A stretch of 64,000 nt of DNA from Flavobacterium sp. ov086 (GTDB taxonomy: Bacteria > Bacteroidota > Bacteroidia > Flavobacteriales > Flavobacteriaceae): NCBI RefSeq assembly GCF_900187965.1, contig NZ_FZNL01000001.1:372001-436000 (forward strand), read 5' to 3'. Positions 7,905-17,038 of the stretch are shown here, one piece after another. Position 1 is the first letter of the stretch; the number at the start of each line of letters is the position of its first letter. The notes under the pieces are model-generated. The model was not told the origin of the DNA and did no database searches. It saw only the letters and a program-made list of their open reading frames with translations. The position numbers and the translations under genes are program-made.

Positions 7905-9101
7905 TTAAACCCCTAACTTCTTAGCGATATCCGTTGGAATTCCTCCTTTGTTTACCATTAAGGCAGTAGTTTTATATTTTACGAAATTTTTGGTTACAAA
8001 CAAGAAACCTTTGTAGTCGTTTGTTTCTCCCCAAGAATTTTTTACGATGTAATATTCTTTTCCGGTTTGATCTTTTGCAAGACCAATAATATGCATTCCG
8101 TGATCGTCTGTAGTTGTGTAGTTATCAAATGCAGCCTGACGCATTTCTGGAGTAATTTCCGGTTCAGCTTTTGGTCCGTTAAACATGTCTGCTTTTTCTT
8201 CGGCAGTCATATCATCAAATTTCTTTGTTGGTACATAAGCTACACCATTTTTCCAGCTAAAGCTTTTCTCACTTACGTCAGTTGCCCAAGCTACTGTGTA
8301 TCCTTTTTTCAATGCATTGTCAATAACATCAGTCATGTCATTTACTTTTACATTGTAAACCTGATCAAATGACCAGTTGTCCGGTACCATCATGGTTGTT
8401 TTTTGGTAGTATGGAGATGTTGTAAACGATGACATTTCAACATACTCATCAGGATTGATTCCTACTACTTCTTTAGCAAAAGATTGTGGCGTATAGTTTT
8501 TTCCTTTGTAAGTAAAGTTTTCAGGCACTTTTCCTAAATAAGAATCGATAACTGCAGCATATGCTTTTTGCCAGTTTGGAGTCAATTCTCCATTTGGATT
8601 TTTTACAACAGCAGCCAAAACTCCTTCGATAAGAGCAGACATTTCTCCAAATTTATTTTTATCAGTTCCATAGTTTAATCCTGTGTAAACTTCTCTTGGC
8701 ACTGTTCCGTATTTTTTGTACATGTTAATTACATCATGCAAAGCTCCACCGTCACCTAAAGTAACTGCACCGTGCATACGAACATAATTTATACCTTTTT
8801 CAACATAAACATTTCTTGCAGAATAAATTTGTGACAATTCGACTGGTTGTTTCCCTAAACGAATCATTTCTGACTCTAGAAAAGAATTCGTTGAATAACT
8901 CCAACACGTTCCAGATGAACCTTGCGTTTTTACAGAAGTTGTTCCTAAATTAATTTGCTCTGTGAATTTAAAAGCTTCTTTACTCTTTTCGCTTGCATTC
9001 AGTTTTAGTGAATTAACTAAAATGTCCTGTGCAAAACAGCCTGTTGCTCCGACAAAAAAAACAGAAGCCGCAAGTACTGATTTGAATGAAAATTTATTCA
9101 T
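7905..9101 (-). CDS. Secreted C1B cysteine peptidase, bleomycin hydrolase/PepC-like
   Basis: This 398-residue protein has a signal peptide (cleavage near CFAQ, residue 25), so unlike classical cytosolic PepC it is exported. The papain-like triad is visible: Cys in QGSSGTCWSYS (about residue 67), His in DDHGMHIIGLA (about 335) and Asn in VKNSWGE (about 355). An aminopeptidase or oligopeptidase activity is expected for the family. The spacing and the long insert between Cys and His fit bleomycin hydrolases. It is monocistronic with a strong terminator downstream. In flavobacteria such secreted forms may trim peptides in the periplasm; this is inference. Confidence 0.88.
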   Translation of the reverse strand: MNKFSFKSVLAASVFFVGATGCFAQDILVNSLKLNASEKSKEAFKFTEQINLGTTSVKTQGSSGTCWSYSTNSFLESEMIRLGKQPVELSQIYSARNVYVEKGINYVRMHGAVTLGDGGALHDVINMYKKYGTVPREVYTGLNYGTDKNKFGEMSALIEGVLAAVVKNPNGELTPNWQKAYAAVIDSYLGKVPENFTYKGKNYTPQSFAKEVVGINPDEYVEMSSFTTSPYYQKTTMMVPDNWSFDQVYNVKVNDMTDVIDNALKKGYTVAWATDVSEKSFSWKNGVAYVPTKKFDDMTAEEKADMFNGPKAEPEITPEMRQAAFDNYTTTDDHGMHIIGLAKDQTGKEYYIVKNSWGETNDYKGFLFVTKNFVKYKTTALMVNKGGIPTDIAKKLGV

Positions 9102-9238
9102 AATGATTATTTAATGATTTGATAAATTAGTAGTTGTAATTTACTTTTTGTTACAAAACAATTAAATAATAAATTATTTGTGTGAAGTAAAACAGTTAAT
9201 ATTTTCTTAATATTTATTACAATAACGCCCTTAACCTC

Positions 9239-9274
9239 GTAAAGCCCCAATAGACAATGCTATCGAGGCTTTAC
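9239..9274 (-). terminator. Hairpin downstream of BamA-like gene
   Basis: GTAAAGCC pairs with GGCTTTAC across a 20-nt loop, 53 bp after the BamA-like stop. The U-run is weak, so terminator function is probable but not certain. Confidence 0.45.
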
Positions 9275-9326
9275 TTAGAAAATCTAACTAACCAATTTCT
9301 TTATATTTTTAGTACTAATAATTGTA

Positions 9327-10508
9327 TTATCGCATCCAGTTACTGCCAAAAACAACGTAATATGCCCAGTCTTCGGGACCTTTGGCAACATCGACACCCA
9401 TACGGAGTTTGAACTTTCTTGCCAGTAAATATCTAAAGCCGGTTCCGTAGCTGTAAACTACCGGTTTGGCAAAAGCCTTATCCCAATCGTTAAAAGCACT
9501 TGCAAGACCGCCGTAGCCCATTAAACTCCATCTTCTGTATACGTCCCATCTTAACTCGGCTTCTGTCACTATACTCGTTTTTCCCTGATATCTTGCTGCA
9601 GGAATTCCTCTTAAGTTAATTCCGGGTAAAAGATAAAAAGGCGGGTTCCCAAACGCTTGTTCGCCCTCTAATCTGAGTCCTCCAATTAGTTTTTTTGTGA
9701 TAGGATAATATCCAATTGCTGATAAGTTGACTCGCCAGGCATTATAATCACTGCCTAATCCCTTATCTGACCAAAAGAAATCAGATTGCAGGCGGATTCC
9801 TTTATCGGGTGTAAAAATATTATCCCGACCATCAAACTGAAGCGCTCCTCCCAACTGACTCACGGTACTTTTTATATCCTTGGGCTTTACAAAAGAAGGA
9901 AGATTGGCATCCGGAAGATCAATATTAGAATTCAGAAAAAGATATTGCGGTCCTGCACTCCATTTTGGGTTTCGAAACTGTTTAAGCCATTGTGTATAAA
10001 ATACTGTTGACTTAAAATTAAGTTTAAATTCTAAATCTTTCCCTGAAGGCAAATTTTCGTAAAAGGAAAGATTCATATTACCATATCCCGCCATTACTCT
10101 GTATAAAATTCGTGGTTTTATTAAAGTACTGGAACGAAATGCTCCTGCCATCCAGCTTTTATTTCCAGTATACATTCCGATTGCTCCTGTAATATCCGGA
10201 TTTATAAATCGTTTTTTTCCATTTTCATCAACAACCGGTGCGTGCTTTTTAAGAAAAACAGGTACAATTGCACCTCCAATTCCACCCAAAGCCGGTTCTG
10301 TAATAACGGTTGGAACTACCAGAAAACCATGTGCATAAATTATATAATCGCTTAAATCGAATGCTCCATCCAAAGAATCTTTTACGCTTATATGTGGCTT
10401 TTGTGCCATTATTGTTGTGGTTAACAAAATAAAAAGCACATTTATAAGAAAAAATTTCGGGAAGATATTTCTGCTTTTCCTAATAGAAACTGAATATTTA
10501 TTTTTCAT
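9327..10508 (-). CDS. BamA/TamA-family outer-membrane barrel protein
   Basis: This 393-residue protein has a signal peptide (about residues 1-35, ending near IMAQ). A C-terminal surface-antigen (D15/Omp85-like) beta-barrel follows. Alternating hydrophobic strands run from about residue 90, with barrel features such as LGGALQFDGRDNIFTPDKG and GINLRGIPAARYQGKT (the RGxxxxRYxG pattern of Omp85 barrels). POTRA domains are missing, so it is a short form rather than BamA itself. It ends in an aromatic-rich strand (VVFGSNWMR). The gene lies 81 bp downstream of the MetA-type porin gene, and they may share a transcript. Confidence 0.8.
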   Translation of the reverse strand: MKNKYSVSIRKSRNIFPKFFLINVLFILLTTTIMAQKPHISVKDSLDGAFDLSDYIIYAHGFLVVPTVITEPALGGIGGAIVPVFLKKHAPVVDENGKKRFINPDITGAIGMYTGNKSWMAGAFRSSTLIKPRILYRVMAGYGNMNLSFYENLPSGKDLEFKLNFKSTVFYTQWLKQFRNPKWSAGPQYLFLNSNIDLPDANLPSFVKPKDIKSTVSQLGGALQFDGRDNIFTPDKGIRLQSDFFWSDKGLGSDYNAWRVNLSAIGYYPITKKLIGGLRLEGEQAFGNPPFYLLPGINLRGIPAARYQGKTSIVTEAELRWDVYRRWSLMGYGGLASAFNDWDKAFAKPVVYSYGTGFRYLLARKFKLRMGVDVAKGPEDWAYYVVFGSNWMR

Positions 10509-10589
10509 TTAAATCAATTTAAAATTTATTGTATTCCTTAAAAAAGCATGAACTCAAACTGAAAAAACAATTATGCCAGTTTTTTCAAA

Positions 10590-11561
10590 CTATTTTTTCT
10601 TGAAACTGAATACATGTGCAAGCGTTAAGAAAAATGTGTTTCCCTGAAATCTATTCACTGCATCAATCTCACCGATCCAACGGAATCCGGCAGAAGTACT
10701 ACAACCTATATGATAATAATTAATTTCGGCTCCAATACCTCCTATATGGTCTTTGTCTCCTTCAACAATTCCGATTATTGGAACCGGTATTTTGTCGCTT
10801 GTCATTTTATATTGCAGATAATAAATTAATCCGGCATTCAGGATTCCTGTTGGAGCCGTTTTTGCAGCATTCAACATATAAAAGGTTTTTCCCAAGCCTC
10901 CTTCAATACTTAAAATATCACCAGTCTTAATATCTGTATCTTTCTTTTTTCCGTTTATTTCATAAGAGGCTAATGCCGAAAAATGAATCGTTTTTTTATC
11001 ATTAAAAAACAATGTTGTTCCGGCAGAAAACTCATTCATAAACATTCCTAAACCACTATTGTCAGAAGCTCCGGCAGTAAACTTTCCAGTTGGTAAATAC
11101 ATCTGATAACTAAAAACAAAGTCGGCTCGTTTATTATGCCAACCTAATTGTACAGGCTGAATATAAGTATCTGTAAGTGCCAATGAATTGGTAGCATTTA
11201 CACTATTTCCCTGAATTGTATTGGCCGCAAAAGCAATTAAAACCGTTGCGCCGTAGTTTGCCCCAAAAATTTTAAAATCGCTTACATACGATGCTCCTGC
11301 ACCTGTAATACTCATTGTTAAATCAGGATTTGCCAAAGCTTTGTCTCCATTGGCATCTCTTAAAGATGATGCTGTATAGAAATATCCAGGTACATATACG
11401 CTCAATGTGTTTTCCGGAGTTTGCGTCCCGGATTGTAATCCCATTGCGCCAAGAATATGTCCTCCTTTAAGCTGCGCACTACCACACAAATAAATCAACA
11501 AAAGTGCTAAAGTAAATAGGATTTTTGTGGTTTGTCTGTGGTTATCAAATTTTGTTTTCAT
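10590..11561 (-). CDS. Outer-membrane transporter, phenol_MetA_deg-like
   Basis: These 323 residues have a signal peptide ending near CGSAQ (residue 30). The mature part is strand-rich with Gly/aromatic alternation, and its end (FLTLAHVFSFKKK) is typical of an outer-membrane barrel. Segments such as GWHNKRADFVFSYQMYLPTG and SAGTTLFFNDKKTIHFSALAS match the SphX/MetA-pathway transporter family that is usually annotated as transporter. The substrate is unknown. The AraC regulator lies directly upstream on the same strand (52 bp), which suggests that it controls this gene. Confidence 0.72.
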   Translation of the reverse strand: MKTKFDNHRQTTKILFTLALLLIYLCGSAQLKGGHILGAMGLQSGTQTPENTLSVYVPGYFYTASSLRDANGDKALANPDLTMSITGAGASYVSDFKIFGANYGATVLIAFAANTIQGNSVNATNSLALTDTYIQPVQLGWHNKRADFVFSYQMYLPTGKFTAGASDNSGLGMFMNEFSAGTTLFFNDKKTIHFSALASYEINGKKKDTDIKTGDILSIEGGLGKTFYMLNAAKTAPTGILNAGLIYYLQYKMTSDKIPVPIIGIVEGDKDHIGGIGAEINYYHIGCSTSAGFRWIGEIDAVNRFQGNTFFLTLAHVFSFKKK

Positions 11562-11613
11562 AGTTGATATTTTAAAAAATTAAGAGATTACACAACTACT
11601 TTTTACAAACCTT

Positions 11614-12816
11614 TTAGTTTGAAGTTGGCTTAAAATAATAAGTATTTGCTTTCTCTGGATTAATCCTAATTACTTTGAAGTATTCAGAAGGTGATTTTCC
11701 GGTATGTTTTATAAAAGCTCTGAAACAAGTTGTTCTGGATTTAAATCCGGAGCCCCAGGCCATGCCTTCTAATGATAAATCTTTCCATTCCGGATCGTTT
11801 ATTTTTTCTTTAAAATATTCGATCCTTTTTAGATTTACATAATCCTGAAAATGAAGATTAAATTCTGAATTGATTAAATTTGAAAGATGATGAACTGAGA
11901 TTCCTGTTTCATCAGATATATCGCGAATCACTAAATCTTTTTTCAAAAAGAGCTCTTTTGAGTTAAAAATGCTCTCCAATTTTGCCAGATATAGTTCTTT
12001 TTTTTCTGTTGTTAATTCCTTTACTATGGATAAAGCACTTTTGGTTTCCTGTGTTTTAACTATTACCAAATTATCGCCAGCAAAGTCATAATTATTCTTT
12101 ACTTCTATCTCATTTATATCATAAAAAACCTGAGGTTTAAAATAAAGCCATCCTACTGTAAAAACAAGTACCGATGATATTAAAATATAACAGGAAAAAT
12201 CAATGCTGTCTACTCGATTAACCAAAAAATAATGTACAAACAGCGTCGAAAACAAAAACAAAACCATTAAATTATATACTCTTATCCAACTTAAAATCTT
12301 TATTCGGTTAAAGTGATTTACTTTGAATTTTTTTAAGTCATAATTTAAAATCATCATTGTCTGACAAAAAGCATATGACAACCAAACGGTTAAACTTAAC
12401 ATTGAAAAAGGGCTGTCTATTTTAACTGAAATAGAATGTACTACTTTAAATCCCAGAGAATTTCCTGCCCATACAAAAACGGTTAAACTAAAGTAAATCA
12501 TAAAGGGTAAAAAGTGTAACCAGTCATATTTTCTAAACATTTTATCCGAAAACAAAATGCTCCTGACATACAAGAAAGCAGAAGGTGCTACTAAAAAAAT
12601 AAAAGATTTTGTGATCATAAAAAGATCCGGAAAACTTTTAAAAACAGTTGCTGATAAGTAAAAATTATAGATACTTACAACCGCAAGACTGAACAAAAAC
12701 AATCCCAGAAAAAAACTTTTGGAATAATTTTTCTTCGAAAAAAGGACCATAAACGATGTGGCAAAACCAACTATTGTCGCTATAAAAAAGAAAAGTGAAA
12801 GTACTATATCGATCAT
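11614..12816 (-). CDS. AraC-family regulator with N-terminal membrane domain
   Basis: These 400 residues hold about six or seven membrane helices in residues 1-220, a short linker, and then a C-terminal AraC DNA-binding domain (about 285-385). Recognition-helix signatures are VIRDISDETGISVHHLSNLI and WGSGFKSRTTCFRAFIKHTG. This 7TM-AraC layout is common in Bacteroidota, where it senses envelope or small-molecule cues. The neighbouring outer-membrane genes are the likely targets. The start gives a complete first helix. Confidence 0.85.
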   Translation of the reverse strand: MIDIVLSLFFFIATIVGFATSFMVLFSKKNYSKSFFLGLFLFSLAVVSIYNFYLSATVFKSFPDLFMITKSFIFLVAPSAFLYVRSILFSDKMFRKYDWLHFLPFMIYFSLTVFVWAGNSLGFKVVHSISVKIDSPFSMLSLTVWLSYAFCQTMMILNYDLKKFKVNHFNRIKILSWIRVYNLMVLFLFSTLFVHYFLVNRVDSIDFSCYILISSVLVFTVGWLYFKPQVFYDINEIEVKNNYDFAGDNLVIVKTQETKSALSIVKELTTEKKELYLAKLESIFNSKELFLKKDLVIRDISDETGISVHHLSNLINSEFNLHFQDYVNLKRIEYFKEKINDPEWKDLSLEGMAWGSGFKSRTTCFRAFIKHTGKSPSEYFKVIRINPEKANTYYFKPTSN

Positions 12817-12894
12817 GAGTTTTAAGCTTGATTTGTTTAACTATTCCTTTTTCTTTTTAAAATAAATTTAAAAAGAAAGGTCGTCGACTTATTA

Positions 12895-12931
12895 AATACT
12901 ATACTTATCGGGGGGTTGATAAGTATAGTAT
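12895..12931. terminator. Perfect 14-bp hairpin between DUF4136 and AraC genes
   Basis: ATACTATACTTATC pairs perfectly with GATAAGTATAGTAT around an 8-nt G-rich loop (GGGGGGTT). It lies 24 bp after the DUF4136 stop. There is no good U-run, so it could be a terminator, an mRNA 3' stabiliser or an operator upstream of the AraC gene. Confidence 0.5.
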
Positions 12932-12954
12932 CTTTTATTTTAAGAAGTTATATG

Positions 12955-13533
12955 CTATTTTTTTGCTAATCCCGGAGGAAAACCAGCCAAAATTTTATTG
13001 ATTGAAGTATTAACAAACTCTTCAGGATTATCTGGTTTGCTGTCAATTTGAGCATTACCAATGCCTTGCCAAATTAGTTTTTGTGTTTTTGTAGAAACAA
13101 TATCAATTATTAGAGAGCCATCAACATAATCATAAGTATTAACTGTTGTATTAGCACCTCCCATCATGGCACCGCCACCCCAATATCCGTATGGACGATA
13201 CATTCCGCCATAACCATAGAAATCAGTGTTTGCCGATACTTGTGTTTTATTTTTTAAGATAGATACTGCATTTACTTTTAGATCCGGATTACTTGATTCT
13301 GTAAATCCTTTGGCGATCATTTCATTGCGGATTGCTTTTGTAACGCGATCAACATTAAGTTGATTTACCTGACCTTCCTGTGCCTTTAAATCATAAACTG
13401 CAAAAGTTTTATATTCACTAAAATTAGCACTATGATCATAATCTGTTGTAACTTTTACTGTTGGTGAGCAACTGTAAACCAGACCCAATAGCAACATTGG
13501 AATTATGCGAAGATTCTTTCTTTTAATATTCAT
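12955..13533 (-). CDS. DUF4136 lipoprotein
   Basis: The lipoprotein signal has a lipobox around LVYSC (Cys at about residue 22). A DUF4136 domain follows (KVTTDYDHSANFSEYKTFAV at its start, then DGSLIIDIVSTKTQKLIWQG, ending in INKILAGFPP). A glycine/tyrosine-rich insert (about 110-130) interrupts the middle. The family consists of outer-membrane-anchored proteins without a known biochemical role. It is monocistronic, flanked by a hairpin downstream and a long spacer upstream. Confidence 0.85.
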   Translation of the reverse strand: MNIKRKNLRIIPMLLLGLVYSCSPTVKVTTDYDHSANFSEYKTFAVYDLKAQEGQVNQLNVDRVTKAIRNEMIAKGFTESSNPDLKVNAVSILKNKTQVSANTDFYGYGGMYRPYGYWGGGAMMGGANTTVNTYDYVDGSLIIDIVSTKTQKLIWQGIGNAQIDSKPDNPEEFVNTSINKILAGFPPGLAKK

Positions 13534-13951
13534 TTTGTGGTATTTTAAATTAATGATTAAATTATTTTAACATGGAATTATTAAAATCTTGAATAAATAT
13601 TATCCGAATGGCTTGTAAGATTAAACAACTGTTAAATTATCGCAATACCTTATATTACAATACCTTACAGCTAACTCAAAGATAAATTATTTTATTTAAT
13701 TAACACAACAAAGCGATTAAATTTCTTACTTATTTTTCAGAACGGGCTATTCTGTATAAAATAGCCCATTCTGAGCTTTATAAACACTATTTACCTTTTA
13801 CAACTACATAACTACTTTCTCGATCTTTTGAAATTGGCTGATAATAGATTTTGTTATAGATCATATATTTGCGATTGACAAAATCACAAACCTCATCAAA
13901 AACAAAAATTTTCTGCTCCTATACTTTATTTTTATTAATTACTGTAAAAAA
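13534..13951. other. Intergenic region with hairpin and a decayed reading frame
   Basis: A strong inverted repeat (AGAACGGGCTATT against AATAGCCCATTCT, 13739-13772) may terminate the DUF2252 transcript. On the minus strand, 13787-13915 is an open 42-codon frame without a start codon (it begins after TAG). Its translation ends in YYQPISKDRESSYVVVKGK. It could be the end of a lost gene. No complete gene is visible. Confidence 0.35.
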
Positions 13952-15352
13952 TCAGACTTCCGCCGAAATTGGTAATCGTCCTTCTTTTATTGCTTCTAAC
14001 ATTTTGTTGTAATCTGATTCATTTTGATTGGCATACGAAATAGAAAATTTGGTAATTGCATTCGCAAATTCATTTCCTTTTCCCATATAACCGGACAAGA
14101 CAGATGGGTCTCCTGTACGTGCATGTGCTCTTGCAAGTGCCCAACCGCAAGCCTTTGCATAATCGGTCATATTTTTTGCTTTCATGATTTCAAGAACAGG
14201 TTTTACTTTTGCATCACGAAGCTGTCGGATATAAAAAAACTTATCTTTATCATCGTTCGTCCAGCCTAGAAACATATCCGATGCTGATTGCATCAACTTT
14301 TGTCCTCTTACAATACGTTCGCCCTGATGTGGATATTTATCTTTTGCTTTTACATTATCTTCCAAAACACTTTTTCGGGCTTCTTTAAATTGTAAAAAAA
14401 TAGGTTCTCCCGTAGCCGACATCAACAAGCTTATTCCGCAAAGTGTTCCCACACTTCCTACACCTACTACTTTTATAGCCAGATCATGTAAGCTGTATCT
14501 GCTCAAGAGTACTTTTTTTTCGTCAGACAATGTTTCGAGATATCTTGTATGTACTATTCCGGCTTCTCTTAAAATCCGTTTTCCTTCTTCTCCTGACGGA
14601 TGATAAATTAATGGTGGATCATCTTTTATTCTTGCGCGAGACCCTTCCTGATACGTCATTTTTGCAAATTCCTTTTCATGAGCAGTATATTCGGCCGCTT
14701 TTTTTATTCGCTTTTCCTGAAATCCCTTGATCTCTTCATCTTCACCTCTTTCAATGAGTTCGGCAAGATCAATATCGGCATACCAAATCTGTAGCGCCGA
14801 TAATTTACTGTATTCCAGCATATGTCTTTTATAACTATCGGCTACATGCCAGGCAAATTCTTTGCAGGTTTTACTTGAAAACTTTTTCCATCTTCCGGCA
14901 ATTACAAAGCTTGTCGCTAATCTTTTTACGTCCCACTCCCAAGGTCCGGGATGCGTTTCGTCAAAATCATTGATATCAAAAACCAGCTTACGCTCCGGAG
15001 TCGCAAATCCTCCAAAATTCATTAGATGACAATCACCACAAAGCTGAAGATCAATTCCTGTATTTGGTGTTTCTGCTAAATCTGTTGCCATAATTGCCGC
15101 AGATCCTCTAAAAAATGCAAAAGGAGATTCCATCATACGGCTGTATCGTATTGGCAATAAATCTTCGATTCGCCCAATACTGGTTTTAATTAGAATCTCA
15201 ACAGGATCTTCTCGCTTTTCAGATGGATGCCATTCCTGATGACTTGAACGAGGCGTAATTTTTCTAACAGCCACACCTTTATCAAAACGTGCTGCTTTTG
15301 ATGCTACCGGATCAAATAAATTCTCGTTTGTTTTTTCGAATTTTTCAGTCAT
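13952..15352 (-). CDS. DUF2252 family protein
   Basis: This 466-residue protein matches the DUF2252 family throughout. An early SRIEDLLPIRYSRM-type helix is followed by the signature LCGDCHLMNFGGFATPERKL, then VFDINDFDETHPGPWEWDVK (about 100-150), VVGVGSVGTLCG (about 295-305), and a late ALARAHARTGDP segment. The fold is kinase-like, with a Gly-rich loop and a D-x-N-D-F-D motif that could bind nucleotide, but no activity is established. It has no signal peptide, so it is cytoplasmic. It is the last gene of a co-directional run with DUF1254 proteins and a sulfatase. Confidence 0.88.
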   Translation of the reverse strand: MTEKFEKTNENLFDPVASKAARFDKGVAVRKITPRSSHQEWHPSEKREDPVEILIKTSIGRIEDLLPIRYSRMMESPFAFFRGSAAIMATDLAETPNTGIDLQLCGDCHLMNFGGFATPERKLVFDINDFDETHPGPWEWDVKRLATSFVIAGRWKKFSSKTCKEFAWHVADSYKRHMLEYSKLSALQIWYADIDLAELIERGEDEEIKGFQEKRIKKAAEYTAHEKEFAKMTYQEGSRARIKDDPPLIYHPSGEEGKRILREAGIVHTRYLETLSDEKKVLLSRYSLHDLAIKVVGVGSVGTLCGISLLMSATGEPIFLQFKEARKSVLEDNVKAKDKYPHQGERIVRGQKLMQSASDMFLGWTNDDKDKFFYIRQLRDAKVKPVLEIMKAKNMTDYAKACGWALARAHARTGDPSVLSGYMGKGNEFANAITKFSISYANQNESDYNKMLEAIKEGRLPISAEV

Positions 15353-15391
15353 GATACATCTGTTTTAATTGTCCTTGTTCAAATCATTATT

Positions 15392-15529
15392 CTATTTTAC
15401 CAATTCCGGTTGTGGCGTTTTCCAGGTTCCATTTAAAATAGTTTCGTCTGGCCCATAAATTCAAATCAAATCTCCGTTAGTTTCATATTTTAAACTTGTA
15501 GTTCAATCTCCAATAGAATATCTGTTTAT
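15392..15529 (-). pseudogene. Decayed C-terminal fragment of a third DUF1254/DUF1214 gene
   Basis: Directly after the stop of the 15526-17010 gene, another frame reads INRYSIGD-stop-TTSLKYETNGDLI-stop-IYGPDETILNG, then TWKTPQPELVK-stop. This aligns with the intact gene's own C-terminal part (INRFSLGTKNKDLKYNTDGS, and the final YWPEDRVVKDSWLPP). Two in-frame stop codons make it non-functional. It is the scar of a tandem duplicate whose body was lost. Confidence 0.7.
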
Positions 15530-17010
15530 CCTTTAATTACTGCCGGAGGAAGCCAGCTGTCTTTTACAACACGGTCTTCTGGCCAATAACATCTTATATA
15601 AAGAGAAAAAGTTTCTTTGGGCGATGGTAACCAGTTACTTAATTTATCATTTGATGGCGGTGTATTTTGTACATAAAGCGTCAATGATCCATCTGTATTA
15701 TATTTTAAATCCTTATTTTTTGTTCCTAAAGAAAAACGATTGATTGAATTTGGAGAAAAGAAGTGGTATTGATTGTATAAAGTAAGCGACCAAAAACCTT
15801 TTACAGGTGGTACTTCTCCTTTTGCAAAAGTTACTGTGTACTTACTATTTCCCTGTAATCTTACTCCTGAAACATCTTTGTCCTGATAGAAATATTTTGT
15901 CTCGATAGGTTTATTCACAAAAATATTGGCTTTAGCACAACCAGTTCTGGTTAGATAATCCAATCCAAATTGTGCTCCGTTTGCTTGTGTTGTCCAATTG
16001 TCTTTTAATGGATAACCTACATTCGAAAATTGAAATAAAGGCGTAATTAATTTTTGATCTGCATCTATTGCAGCTTGTTTAAGTATCGCTTTTATCTTTG
16101 GATCTTTTGCAGCTGCAGCCAAAACAGATTGAATTTGTCCGTAAATAGCTTCTTCACCAGGCATTGGCGGAACTTCTTTCATAATAGCCGGTAATTCATC
16201 AAAGTATACTTCTGGTTTTACCCATTTTGTTTCTTCATTTCCTTTTTTTGCAGGTGAAGGCAAAATTGGAATTTTTGTCCAGTCTTTCGTTTTCTCTTTT
16301 CCGTCAAACTGACTTAAAGTATACATTACTATTTTTTGGACTATCGGCTGAATTGATTTTTTATCAGCAGGATCATCTGTTTGAAAAACACGCGGAATCA
16401 CCACTCCCAAATCAGTATCACATTTGAATACGGCAGTAATCCCATCCGGCACTTTTCCGTTCCATTTTGGCCCTGTCAATAAATAGAATCCAGGTTTTGT
16501 TCCGTACATTTTTCCTAAAGCTGCATAACCATCTGTACGTTGATTACAAACCTGATACACCCAAAAACGATCTCCAAAATCCGGAACCTGAACTACTATT
16601 GCGTCTTTGGTAAAATCAGTTATCCCAAATCCGTAAACTACATCCTGATTCGGACAAGCTACTTCTCTTTCACCTGACTGAATATAGTCTGTCAACATAC
16701 ACAATTGATTTGGCGGACTCAATGGTACAATTCCTCCCTCATAACTTGGCTCCGGAAGTTTTGAGAACATTACGTTTCTATTATGAATATTTGTCATTGG
16801 CCAACCCCATAAATAAGCAAGTGTTCCAATGTGTTTTACATATTCATCTGTCAAAATTGTGTTTGCCACCGGACCTGCAGGAATGCCAATTTTAACTGCT
16901 GCTGTATCATTGGCAACTATACCATTACCAACTTCTTTTCCGGTTGCCGTTTCTTTTTTACAGCTTATCAATAGTAAAACTGCCAATAGAGGAATAAATA
17001 TTTTTTTCAT
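15526..17010 (-). CDS. DUF1254/DUF1214 lipoprotein (copy A)
   Basis: These 494 residues begin with a lipoprotein signal (LLLISCKKE, Cys at about 17). A DUF1254 domain follows (about 60-200; AYLWGWPMTNIHNRNVMF at its start), then a C-terminal DUF1214 domain (about 385-490; GFWSLTLYNQYHFF, YNTDGSLTLYVQ, NWLPSP). The DUF1254-DUF1214 architecture is widespread but has no settled enzymatic function. Export to the envelope is clear. It lies 28 bp downstream of a second copy, with which it shares the overall architecture but little close identity. A third degenerate copy follows it. Confidence 0.88.
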   Translation of the reverse strand: MKKIFIPLLAVLLLISCKKETATGKEVGNGIVANDTAAVKIGIPAGPVANTILTDEYVKHIGTLAYLWGWPMTNIHNRNVMFSKLPEPSYEGGIVPLSPPNQLCMLTDYIQSGEREVACPNQDVVYGFGITDFTKDAIVVQVPDFGDRFWVYQVCNQRTDGYAALGKMYGTKPGFYLLTGPKWNGKVPDGITAVFKCDTDLGVVIPRVFQTDDPADKKSIQPIVQKIVMYTLSQFDGKEKTKDWTKIPILPSPAKKGNEETKWVKPEVYFDELPAIMKEVPPMPGEEAIYGQIQSVLAAAAKDPKIKAILKQAAIDADQKLITPLFQFSNVGYPLKDNWTTQANGAQFGLDYLTRTGCAKANIFVNKPIETKYFYQDKDVSGVRLQGNSKYTVTFAKGEVPPVKGFWSLTLYNQYHFFSPNSINRFSLGTKNKDLKYNTDGSLTLYVQNTPPSNDKLSNWLPSPKETFSLYIRCYWPEDRVVKDSWLPPAVIKG

Positions 17011-17038
17011 GATTTTATTTTTTGGTCATTATCAATAA

